This document shows positions 7,166-14,275 of a DNA stretch of 24,266 nt, in pieces (the stretch's first letter is position 1; every line of letters begins with the position of its first letter). The position numbers were made by a program, and so were the translations under genes. A model generated the notes under the pieces. That model did no database searches, was not told where the DNA came from, and saw only the letters and a program-made list of their open reading frames with translations. Source of the stretch: Butyricicoccus_A sp964513445 (GTDB lineage: Bacteria > Bacillota > Clostridia > Oscillospirales > Butyricicoccaceae); the NCBI GenBank assembly GCA_964513445.1, contig CAZEMM010000030.1, positions 1-24,266 of the forward strand, in the 5' to 3' direction.

Positions 7166-9199
7166 ATGGAAAATTACATTGGACAAACCCTGAGTGACCG
7201 GTATGAGGTGCGCGAGGTGATTGGAACCGGCGGTATGGCTGTTGTATACAAGGCGTACTGTACGATACTCCATCGTTATGTCGCCATCAAGGTGCTCAAG
7301 GATGAATTTGCCTCTGATGAGGAATTCCGCAAGCGCTTCTACAATGAGGCGCAAGCGGTTGCGAAGCTGTCGCATAATAATATTGTGTCCATTTATGATG
7401 TATGTCAGGATGAAAAAGGTCCGGAATACATTGTTATGGAGCTGTGTGAGGGTGTAACACTAAAGGATTATCTGCGCAAAAAGCACCATTTGACATGGCA
7501 GGAGACACTGTTTTTCTCCCAGCAGGTTGCTCGTGCGCTGGATCACGCGCACAGCCGCGGCATTATCCATCAGGATATTAAACCGCAGAATATCATGCTG
7601 CTGCGTGACGGCACGGCGAAGGTGATGGACTTTGGCATCGCGCGCTTTGCGAACAATCAGGACACGAGAAAGGTGTCGGGCGAGGCCATCGGCTCAGTGC
7701 ATTACATCTCGCCGGAGCAGGCAAAGGGCGCGACGGTAGATTATCGCGCCGATCTTTATTCGCTCGGCGTCGTCATGTATGAGATGCTGACGGGAACGTT
7801 GCCTTTTCGCGGTGAAACTGCCGTGGCAGTCATCATGCAGCATCTCAACTATACCCCGCCGCTGCCGAGCGAGCTGGTGCCGGGTATTCCCCATGCAATG
7901 GATGAGATTGTCATGCATGCGATGTGTGCAAACATCAACCAGCGGTACGGCTCAGCGATGGATCTATGCCGTGATATTGAGCGGCTGCGTTCCAATCCGA
8001 ATTTGGTTTTGCACTATTCTGAGCACAGCGGCATAGACGAGACGCGCGCGATCTCGCGCGAACAGGTGGAGGAGCGCACCCAGTATATTTCACAGTCAGG
8101 GCAGAAATACAGGGACCAGCCCGAACAGGATGAATATGACGATGAGGACGACGATTACGACGATTATGAGGAAAAGCGAAGCGGCAAGGGTAAAACGATT
8201 GCGATTACGGCTGCCGTCGTTGTTGTTATCATTGCGATTGCATACTTTGTTCTCAGCGGACAGTTTGGCAAAGCGGATTTGATTGAAGTACCTGATCTCA
8301 TCTCACTCAACTATGAGACGGAGGTCAAGGACAACAGCCAGTATAGCGACTTTGATCTGAAGGTTGTGACGCGCAAGGATACCTCTGGCAGCTATACGGA
8401 CGGCGAGATCATTGATCAGGATCCAAAGGGCGGTACGCAGGCTGAAAAGGGTTCGACCATAGTGCTGACTGTTGTAACCACAACGGAGGATTCTGATACG
8501 GATACGATGGTCACTGTTCCGGCTGGACTTGCGGGCAAGACCTATGAAGAGGCGCAGAGTGCGCTTCGAGCACGCGGCCTGAATGCAGCCCGCAAGGAGG
8601 AGCATTCTGAGACGATTGAAGAGGGCTATGTTATTGAGACTGATCCGGAGGCGGGCTCTGAGGTGCCGACCGGGTCGACTGTCTCGGTGATTGTTTCCTC
8701 CGGCCCGGAGAATACCAACAAAAGCGTACCCGATCTGACCGGCATGACGCAGAGCGCGGCGAAGGCGCTGCTGGAGTCCTACGGTCTGGAGCTGGGAGAT
8801 GTTGACCAGGAAGAGACCGAAAGTGCGCCGGAGGGCACCGTCATTGACCAGAGCGTGTCGGCAGGCACGGAAGTAGCAGAAGGAACGTCGATTGACATTA
8901 CGATCGCCATTGCGCCGGAACCGGAGCCGGAGACTGAGCCGGATGAAGAGGATCCGGGTGCACACGGCTCCTCCGATGCGTCTGCAAGTATTTCCAACTC
9001 TGCGGTTACCGTATCGCTTCCGACCGACCGTGATACCTGTACCGTTTCGGTTTCTGTCGGCGGCAATGAATTATACAATCATACCGTGCGAACCAGCAAC
9101 GGCACCGCTGTTTGCCATGTTTCGTACAGCAGCCCACAGCGCGTAGTTGTTCGCGTCGACGGTGACGTTATTTTAGATGAAGAATATGATTTTAGCTGA
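7166..9199 (+). CDS. prkC: PASTA-domain Ser/Thr protein kinase (PrkC/PknB type)
   Basis: This membrane kinase senses cell-wall fragments through its outer PASTA repeats and phosphorylates proteins inside. The chain has 677 residues. The kinase domain (about 12-275) has GTGGMAVVYKA, the ATP Lys in AIK at 42, Glu 61, DFG at 155-157 and SPEQ near 182. An acidic linker (DEYDDEDDDYDDYEE) leads to one membrane helix at about 344-363. Three PASTA repeats follow (about 372-438, 447-513, 519-583). Then comes a PEPEPETEPDEED spacer and an extra beta-rich segment of about 75 residues with two cysteines (625 and 650). The catalytic motif reads HQD (135-137) instead of HRD, with CAG at 7571-7573, so it lacks the arginine of RD kinases. 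Lys 42, Asp 137, Asn 142 and Asp 155 are intact, so activity is expected. The last 23 bases overlap rsgA. Confidence 0.95.
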   Translation: MENYIGQTLSDRYEVREVIGTGGMAVVYKAYCTILHRYVAIKVLKDEFASDEEFRKRFYNEAQAVAKLSHNNIVSIYDVCQDEKGPEYIVMELCEGVTLKDYLRKKHHLTWQETLFFSQQVARALDHAHSRGIIHQDIKPQNIMLLRDGTAKVMDFGIARFANNQDTRKVSGEAIGSVHYISPEQAKGATVDYRADLYSLGVVMYEMLTGTLPFRGETAVAVIMQHLNYTPPLPSELVPGIPHAMDEIVMHAMCANINQRYGSAMDLCRDIERLRSNPNLVLHYSEHSGIDETRAISREQVEERTQYISQSGQKYRDQPEQDEYDDEDDDYDDYEEKRSGKGKTIAITAAVVVVIIAIAYFVLSGQFGKADLIEVPDLISLNYETEVKDNSQYSDFDLKVVTRKDTSGSYTDGEIIDQDPKGGTQAEKGSTIVLTVVTTTEDSDTDTMVTVPAGLAGKTYEEAQSALRARGLNAARKEEHSETIEEGYVIETDPEAGSEVPTGSTVSVIVSSGPENTNKSVPDLTGMTQSAAKALLESYGLELGDVDQEETESAPEGTVIDQSVSAGTEVAEGTSIDITIAIAPEPEPETEPDEEDPGAHGSSDASASISNSAVTVSLPTDRDTCTVSVSVGGNELYNHTVRTSNGTAVCHVSYSSPQRVVVRVDGDVILDEEYDFS

Positions 9200-10088
9200 C
9201 GCGACAGAACAAGCTGGATTGCTGGTGAAGGGCATTGGAGGCTTCTACTACGTTCGGACCGCTTCGGGCGTAGTAGAATGCAAAGCCCGCGGCAAATTTC
9301 GCAAGGATGCGGAAAAACCGGTGATCGGCGATCATGTGACGATTGCCTGTCAGGCGGACGGTACCGGATATATGATGTCAATCGCGCCGCGCAAGAATGA
9401 ACTGATGCGCCCGGCTGTTGCCAATGTCGATCAGGTTGTCATCGTGTGCAGTGCTGCGCCACCGCGTACGGAGCCGTTACTCATTGACAAGGTCACGGCG
9501 ATTGCTGCGCACAAGGACATTGATGTGCTGATTGTCGTAAATAAATGTGATCTGGATGAAGGAGACCGGCTGTATGATATCTATACAAAGGCCGGTTTTC
9601 CTGTTTTTCGCACCAGTGCGCAAACCGGAGAGGGCATCGATGCGCTGCGCGCCGCGCTGAAGGACAAGGTTTCTGCGTTTGCGGGCAATTCCGGCGTGGG
9701 CAAATCCAGCCTGCTCAACAGCATCGACGAGCAATTCCGGATGAAGATCGGCACGATCAGCCCAAAGACCGAGCGCGGGCGGCATACAACGCGCCATGTG
9801 GAATTGGTGGAGCTGCGGGTCGGCGGATACATCGCGGATACGCCGGGCTTTTCCGCCTTTCACACGGAACAGATGGATTTGGTGCTCAAGCAGGATTTGC
9901 AATATGCCTTTCGTGAGTTTGCACCGTATTTGGGACAGTGCAGGTTTTCCGGCTGTGCGCACGTCAAGGAAAAGGGCTGCGCCGTGCTTGCGGCAGTCGC
10001 TGCGGGCGACATCCCCCTGGAACGGCACAAGAGCTATTGCGCGCTATATGAAAGTGTAAAAAACATCAAGGAGTGGGAGCTGAAGTGA
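9177..10088 (+). CDS. rsgA: Ribosome small-subunit maturation GTPase RsgA
   Basis: RsgA checks late 30S subunit assembly and leaves on GTP hydrolysis. The 303-residue protein shows the three family parts. The N-terminal OB fold spans about 15-75. The circularly permuted GTPase has G4 (VVNKCDL, 121-126) before G1 (GNSGVGKSSLLN, 170-181) and G3 (DTPGF, 221-225). The zinc site near the end is CRFSGCAHVKEKGC (Cys 255, Cys 260, His 262, Cys 268). The ATG at 9177 overlaps the end of prkC. A second in-frame ATG at 9186 is equally possible, since neither has a strong ribosome binding site, and translation may be coupled to prkC. Many relatives have rpe (ribulose-phosphate epimerase) next, but here thiN follows directly. 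Confidence 0.94.
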   Translation: MKNMILADATEQAGLLVKGIGGFYYVRTASGVVECKARGKFRKDAEKPVIGDHVTIACQADGTGYMMSIAPRKNELMRPAVANVDQVVIVCSAAPPRTEPLLIDKVTAIAAHKDIDVLIVVNKCDLDEGDRLYDIYTKAGFPVFRTSAQTGEGIDALRAALKDKVSAFAGNSGVGKSSLLNSIDEQFRMKIGTISPKTERGRHTTRHVELVELRVGGYIADTPGFSAFHTEQMDLVLKQDLQYAFREFAPYLGQCRFSGCAHVKEKGCAVLAAVAAGDIPLERHKSYCALYESVKNIKEWELK

Positions 10089-10714
10089 ATATTCTGATTG
10101 TTGCGGCCGCACCGGAAACCGACTACGCATACGTGAAGCAGCAGGCGGCGCAGGCGGATTATGTTATCTGTGCGGATGCAGGACTGCGCCATGCGGCGGC
10201 CTGTGGATTGACGCCCGATTTACTGGTGGGTGATTTCGATTCCGGCATGCAGCCGCCCGCAGGCATTCGGACGATTCGGCTCAAGCCGGAAAAGGATGAT
10301 ATTGATCTGATGTGCTGCACACGGCAGGCCCTTACGATGCAGCCGGATACCATCACCTATGTGTGTGCGTCCGGCGGCCGGATTGACCATTTTCTTGCCA
10401 ATCTGTCTCTGTTGGAATATGTTCATTCATGCGGCGCAAGGGCGGTATTTTGCGACAGCAGAAACCGTGTGACCTTTCACCCGGGCAGATGCTTGATGCG
10501 TTATCAGGCGGATCCGTCGTATAAGTATCTCGGTATTGTCCCGCTGGACGCGACGCTGGAGCATGTCACGCTGCGCGGCCTAAAATATGAGCTGACGGAT
10601 GCGACGCTGTACCGTGCAGAGATCATCTCGACCTCCAACGAGCCGGCGGCGCAGCAATACTCCATTGAAATCGGCACAGGCTGTGCGCTTGTCATCGAAA
10701 GCAAAGACAAATAA
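10085..10714 (+). CDS. thiN: Thiamine pyrophosphokinase
   Basis: This enzyme converts thiamine to thiamine diphosphate with ATP in the cytoplasm. The 209-residue protein carries the family's motifs: VICADAGLRHAAACGLTPDL near 27-46, VGDFDS at 48-53, the acidic EKDDIDL near 69-75, and ASGGRIDHFLANL near 95-107. Length is normal. GTG 10085 is chosen as start because it yields MNILIVAAAP and overlaps the rsgA stop as GTGA, with GGGAG upstream. Another GTG lies four codons earlier. The overlap means translational coupling with rsgA. No TPP riboswitch is possible in front, as there is no leader. It is the last tightly packed gene of the cluster. Confidence 0.92.
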   Translation: MNILIVAAAPETDYAYVKQQAAQADYVICADAGLRHAAACGLTPDLLVGDFDSGMQPPAGIRTIRLKPEKDDIDLMCCTRQALTMQPDTITYVCASGGRIDHFLANLSLLEYVHSCGARAVFCDSRNRVTFHPGRCLMRYQADPSYKYLGIVPLDATLEHVTLRGLKYELTDATLYRAEIISTSNEPAAQQYSIEIGTGCALVIESKDK

Positions 10715-10759
10715 GGAGACCTTGCAGAGGATATTGCTATAGTACAAGGAGATTGAAAG

Positions 10760-10999
10760 ATGAACGTATATAAAACAAAGGGAACGTGTTCCCGTGAGAT
10801 TCGCTACGAAGTGAAGGACGGCATAGTGGAGGACATCCAAGTTATCGGCGGCTGCTCCGGCAATTTGCAGGGTATTTGCCGGATTGTGAAGGGTATGCCG
10901 GTCGAGCAGGTCATTCGAGCGTTTAAGGGTGTCGACTGCAATGGGCGTGGAACATCCTGCCCGGATCAAATTGCCCGCGCACTGGAGCAGACAAGGTAA
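10760..10999 (+). CDS. Small TSCPD domain protein (TIGR03905 type)
   Basis: This 79-residue protein consists almost wholly of the TSCPD domain (PF12637), named after the motif seen here as GTSCPDQIARAL at about 62-73. Conserved pieces are TKGTCSREIRYEV at the start, VIGGCSGNLQGICR in the middle and GVDCNGRGTSCPD. The several cysteines suggest metal or thiol chemistry, but no reaction is established for the stand-alone form. In other proteins the domain sits at the end of ribonucleotide reductases. The ATG is preceded by AAGGAG. It lies 45 bases after thiN and 55 bases before the oxidoreductase, all on the same strand, so co-transcription is plausible. Confidence 0.88.
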   Translation: MNVYKTKGTCSREIRYEVKDGIVEDIQVIGGCSGNLQGICRIVKGMPVEQVIRAFKGVDCNGRGTSCPDQIARALEQTR

Positions 11000-11054
11000 A
11001 AAGCAGGATGGAGCGAGTATAATCGCGCCCTTTTCATGAAAGAGAGGAAAGGAC

Positions 11055-12116
11055 ATGAAACAGCTATCCGATTCGTTTGTTATCCGCAATACCGCTATCC
11101 GCAACCGCATCTGCGTGCCGCCGATGGTCATGTATCATTGGACGGATGACAGCGGCATGGTTAGTGACTGTCATGTGGAACACTATCGCGCGCTGGCGCA
11201 GGGAGGCGCGGGACTGATTATTCAGGAGGCCACATGCGTGACACAGGAGGGCCGTCTGGCCGACACGCAGCTCGGCATCTGGGACGATGCGCATATTCCT
11301 GGCCTAAAGCGCATCACATGCGCGGTGCATGAGGCGGATTGTCCGATTTTTGTTCAAATTCATCATGCCGGTATCGTCGGCATTGCGCCGGAGGCGTATT
11401 GCCCGGACAGCTATGTACTGCACCGCGATGGTGCAAACAAGCAGGGCATCCGGATGTCAGGAGCGGATATTATGCGCATCCAGCAGGCGTTTATTGACGC
11501 GGCGAGGCGTGCATATGAGGCAGGCTATGACGGCGTGGAATTGCACGGCTGCCACAGCTATTTGATGTGCCAGTTTCTCAATGCGCGCATCAATCGCCGC
11601 AATGATGTATACGGCGTGCATCCGGAGCAGTTTATTTTTGAGATTATGGATGGGATCCGCCGCGCCGTCCCGCAGGACTTCGTGGTGGGTATTCGTTTGG
11701 GAGCCTTTGAACCGACGCTTGCGGATGGCATTGCACATGCGCAGTTGCTGGAGCAGCATGGCATTGATTTTCTGAATATCTCCTACGGATTTGCTGGGGA
11801 AGACGAGCCGGCAAAGCCTGCGGATTTTCCTTATAAGGATGTGTTTTATGCAGCGGGAGAGATCAAACGGGCGTGTCACGTGCCGGTATTTGCCGTCAAT
11901 GGCATCCGCACACCAGCGGATGCGCAGGGCGTGCTGCAAAAAACGGATGTGGATATGATTTGTGTCGGCAGAAGCTCGCTGGTCAATCCGAGTTGGTCGG
12001 CTGACGCATTGGCAGACCGTGATACCGGTCGTTGTCTGGACTGCGATGTATGTCAATGGCGCATTGACCCGTCGAGATGCGCGGGGCGTCTACTGCGCGT
12101 CCGAAGCACGCATTGA
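11055..12116 (+). CDS. Old Yellow Enzyme family NADH:flavin oxidoreductase
   Basis: This is an FMN-dependent TIM-barrel oxidoreductase of 353 residues. Family marks are NRICVPPMVMYHW near 17-29, EHYRALAQGGAGLIIQEAT near 42-60, FVQIHHAG near 99-106, GYDGVELHGCHSYLMCQFLN near 157-176 (substrate-binding His 164 and His 167) and ICVGRSSLVNPSW near 302-314 (FMN phosphate). The C-terminus has CLDCDVCQ with a further Cys nine residues on (327, 330, 333, 342). That recalls the 4Fe-4S site of the larger 2,4-dienoyl-CoA reductases, but the NAD(P)H domains of those proteins are absent. The ATG has AGGAAAGG upstream. A TATAAT at 11018-11023 could be part of a private promoter, but no good -35 was found. 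The natural substrate cannot be told. Confidence 0.88.
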   Translation: MKQLSDSFVIRNTAIRNRICVPPMVMYHWTDDSGMVSDCHVEHYRALAQGGAGLIIQEATCVTQEGRLADTQLGIWDDAHIPGLKRITCAVHEADCPIFVQIHHAGIVGIAPEAYCPDSYVLHRDGANKQGIRMSGADIMRIQQAFIDAARRAYEAGYDGVELHGCHSYLMCQFLNARINRRNDVYGVHPEQFIFEIMDGIRRAVPQDFVVGIRLGAFEPTLADGIAHAQLLEQHGIDFLNISYGFAGEDEPAKPADFPYKDVFYAAGEIKRACHVPVFAVNGIRTPADAQGVLQKTDVDMICVGRSSLVNPSWSADALADRDTGRCLDCDVCQWRIDPSRCAGRLLRVRSTH

Positions 12117-12185
12117 TATCGTTTGTTTCCTTTTCGCATTATGCGCTCATGGATTGTATGTTGGCGCGCGAGTTCCCCGTAATTT

Positions 12186-12209
12186 GCAGCTTGCGGATCC
12201 GCAAGCTGC
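12186..12209. repeat. Perfect 24-bp palindrome after the oxidoreductase gene
   Basis: Positions 12186-12197 and 12198-12209 are exact reverse complements (half-site GCAGCTTGCGGA). Flanking TTT/AAA can extend the pairing with a small bulge. A second small dyad (AGCTC/GAGCT) follows at about 12215-12231. No U run follows, so it is at best a weak terminator for the gene upstream. Confidence 0.7.
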
Positions 12210-12288
12210 CGCAAAGCTCTGTTTTGGAGCTGGAAGACGCATTGCATCATCGGCTCTCTGGCAGTTGATGAAATTTTTCCGCTTTCTC

Positions 12289-12317
12289 TTGACAGAACGC
12301 AGCGCCTATATTATAAT
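12289..12317 (+). promoter_or_regulatory. Promoter of the leucine operon
   Basis: TTGACA (12289-12294), exactly 17 bases, then TATAAT (12312-12317) make a full-consensus sigma-A promoter. It lies just upstream of the T-box leader, so control is expected mainly at the leader and not at initiation. Confidence 0.93.
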
Positions 12318-12339
12318 AAAACTCGTAATATTTCAAATG

Positions 12340-12614
12340 TGATGAACAGGTAAAGTAACTGTGAGACGTCTTCAGAGAGCTGCCGTGTGGTGCGAGGCAG
12401 CGGCGGACAGCGGCGAAGCTCACCTGGGAACAGTCCGCTGAACCAGATGCGCGTGCATTTGATTAGGTTGGAACGGTGCTCCCTCCGTTACAGGGAAGCG
12501 CATTGCTGGATGCGTCTGAGTGGCTGCCTGTTGGGGCAGCAAGTAGAGTGGTACCGCGGAAGTTTGCTTTCGTCTCTGTTTCCAAAGTGATTTGGCGAGA
12601 TGAAGGCTTTTTTT
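12340..12614 (+). promoter_or_regulatory. T-box leader, leucine specific, controlling leuACDB
   Basis: A T-box RNA senses uncharged tRNA and lets transcription pass its terminator. The T-box core AGAGTGGTACCGCGG is at 12545-12559. Stem I shows the distal CAGAGAGCTGCC/GGTGCGAGGCAGC elements at about 12373-12401. On its 3' side is GAAGCTCACC, which places a CTC (leucine) specifier at 12419-12421. A hairpin GCTGCC/GGGCAGC lies just before the core. The 5' arm of the terminator stem (GTCTCT) can pair instead with AGAG of the core, giving the usual antiterminator choice. The downstream genes make leucine, which agrees with the specifier. Outer limits of the element are approximate. Confidence 0.93.
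12567..12614 (+). terminator. Regulated terminator of the T-box leader
   Basis: CTTTCGTCTC (12567-12576) pairs with GAGATGAAGG (12597-12606). An inner CCAAA/TTTGG stem follows, and a run of seven T ends at 12614. It should form when tRNA-Leu is charged and stop transcription before leuA. Confidence 0.9.
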
Positions 12615-12668
12615 ATGCCCGTTCCGCTCACATCAACCAGTAAATATTTTTTTTGGAGGATAAACGTT

Positions 12669-14183
12669 ATGTCAAAACAAATTAAAATTTTTGACACCAC
12701 ACTTCGCGATGGTGAACAGTCCCCAGGCTGCAGCATGAACCTCAGCGAAAAAATTGAGGTTGCCCGCCAGCTCGAAACGCTGGGTGTGGACATCATCGAG
12801 GCAGGCTTTGCAATTGCTTCCCCTGGCGATGCGGCAGCGATTGCCTCGATTGCGAATACCATTAAGGACTCCTCTGTGTGCTCGTTGGCACGTGCCGCGA
12901 CAAAGGACATTGATGCGGCTTATAACGCTGTTAAGAGCGCTGTTGCACCGCGTATTCATACCTTTATCGCAACCAGCCCGATTCATATGCAGTACAAGCT
13001 CCAGATGGAGCCGGATGCCGTGGTACAACGTGTTGCTGATATGGTTTCCTATGCAAAGAAGTACATCTCGGATATTGAGTTTTCTGCGGAAGATGCGACG
13101 CGTTCTGATAGGGATTTCCTGTGCCGTGTTATTGAGACCGCAATCCAGAACGGCGCGACGACCGTAAATATCCCGGACACCAATGGCTATATGGTGCCGG
13201 ATGAATACGCAGCGCTCATCCGCTATCTGCGTGAGCATGTCGCGGGCATTGAAAATGTTGTCATTTCCTGTCACAATCACAACGATCTGGGCATGGGCGT
13301 CGCAAACACACTGGCTGGCATTGAAGCTGGCATTAGTCAGGTTGAGTGTACGCTCAACGGCATCGGCGAACGTGCAGGCAATGCATCGCTTGAGGAGATC
13401 GTCATGGCGCTCAAAACGCGCAAGGATTATTTCGATGTCGATACGCGTATTGACACGACGCAGATTTATCGTTCCTGCCGTATGATCGAAACGATTACTG
13501 GTGTTGCGATCGCACCGACCAAGCCGATTGTGGGCGCAAATGCGTTTGCACATGAGGCCGGCATTCATCAGCATGGCGTGCTCAATAACCCGCAGACCTA
13601 TGAGATTATGACGCCGGAATCCGTCGGTATTCCGCGCAATGTCATCGTACTCGGCAAGCATTCCGGCCGCCATGCATTTGAGGCGCGTCTGGTCGACCTC
13701 GGCTATACGCTTACGCCGGACAAGCTTGACAAGGCATTTGAAAAGTTCAAGATTCTGGCGGATAAGAAGAAGGTCATCAAGGATCGTGACCTTGAGGCGC
13801 TGATTGGCGTTGTTCCGGTTTCTGGTCCGGTCCGCTACAATCTCAAGCAGTATGTCATCAACAGCGGCAACACCATCAGCACGACGGCGGTTGTCAAGAT
13901 GACCAAGGGCGAGGAGACCTTCGAGCGCGCTGCGCTTAGCGACGGCCCGATCAATGCATCGTTTGCAGCGGTCAACAAAATCACCGGTTTGGATATTGAA
14001 CTGCGGGATTACCAGCTGCGCGCACTGACGGATGGTAAGGACGCACAGAGCGAAGCGGTTGTCAAAATGACGATCAACGGCAATGAGAATGAGGTCATCA
14101 CAGGCCGCGGCATCTCGGTCGATATCATTGAGGCATCCATCAAGGCGTACATCAACGGCATCAATAAATATTTGAATAGCTAA
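12669..14183 (+). CDS. leuA: 2-isopropylmalate synthase
   Basis: LeuA joins acetyl-CoA and 2-oxoisovalerate in the first step of leucine synthesis. The 504-residue protein opens with IFDTTLRDGEQSPGCSMN, the HMGL-like catalytic signature with metal-binding Asp. It continues with EFSAEDATRSD near 140, VISCHNHNDLGMGVAN near 197-212 (metal histidines) and GERAGNASLEEIVMAL near 235. From about residue 390 a LeuA regulatory domain follows, the site of feedback inhibition by leucine. An upstream in-frame ATG at 12600 lies inside the T-box terminator and is rejected. ATG 12669 has TTGGAGGA nine bases before it. It is the first gene of the leuACDB operon. Confidence 0.96.
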   Translation: MSKQIKIFDTTLRDGEQSPGCSMNLSEKIEVARQLETLGVDIIEAGFAIASPGDAAAIASIANTIKDSSVCSLARAATKDIDAAYNAVKSAVAPRIHTFIATSPIHMQYKLQMEPDAVVQRVADMVSYAKKYISDIEFSAEDATRSDRDFLCRVIETAIQNGATTVNIPDTNGYMVPDEYAALIRYLREHVAGIENVVISCHNHNDLGMGVANTLAGIEAGISQVECTLNGIGERAGNASLEEIVMALKTRKDYFDVDTRIDTTQIYRSCRMIETITGVAIAPTKPIVGANAFAHEAGIHQHGVLNNPQTYEIMTPESVGIPRNVIVLGKHSGRHAFEARLVDLGYTLTPDKLDKAFEKFKILADKKKVIKDRDLEALIGVVPVSGPVRYNLKQYVINSGNTISTTAVVKMTKGEETFERAALSDGPINASFAAVNKITGLDIELRDYQLRALTDGKDAQSEAVVKMTINGNENEVITGRGISVDIIEASIKAYINGINKYLNS

Positions 14184-14212
14184 AAAAGGGTTATCGAAAC
14201 ATTCTATATAAA

Positions 14213-14244
14213 AAATCTGCCTGATCAACCCGTCGGGCAGATTT
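14213..14244 (+). other. Hairpin between leuA and leuC
   Basis: AAATCTGCCTGA (14213-14224) pairs with TCGGGCAGATTT (14233-14244) over 12 bp with one wobble. It is followed by CCTATC, not a U run, so full termination is unlikely. It may slow polymerase, protect the upstream mRNA end or mark a processing site that sets leuA against leuCDB levels. Confidence 0.7.
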
Positions 14245-14275
14245 CCTATCAGGACGAGGAGGAGGTTACTTCCCA

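Noticed and set aside
10040..10090. TPP riboswitch before thiN
   Set aside because: thiN starts inside the rsgA stop codon, so there is no leader and no thi-box sequence.
12600..12668. 23-codon N-terminal extension of LeuA
   Set aside because: The upstream ATG is inside the T-box terminator stem.
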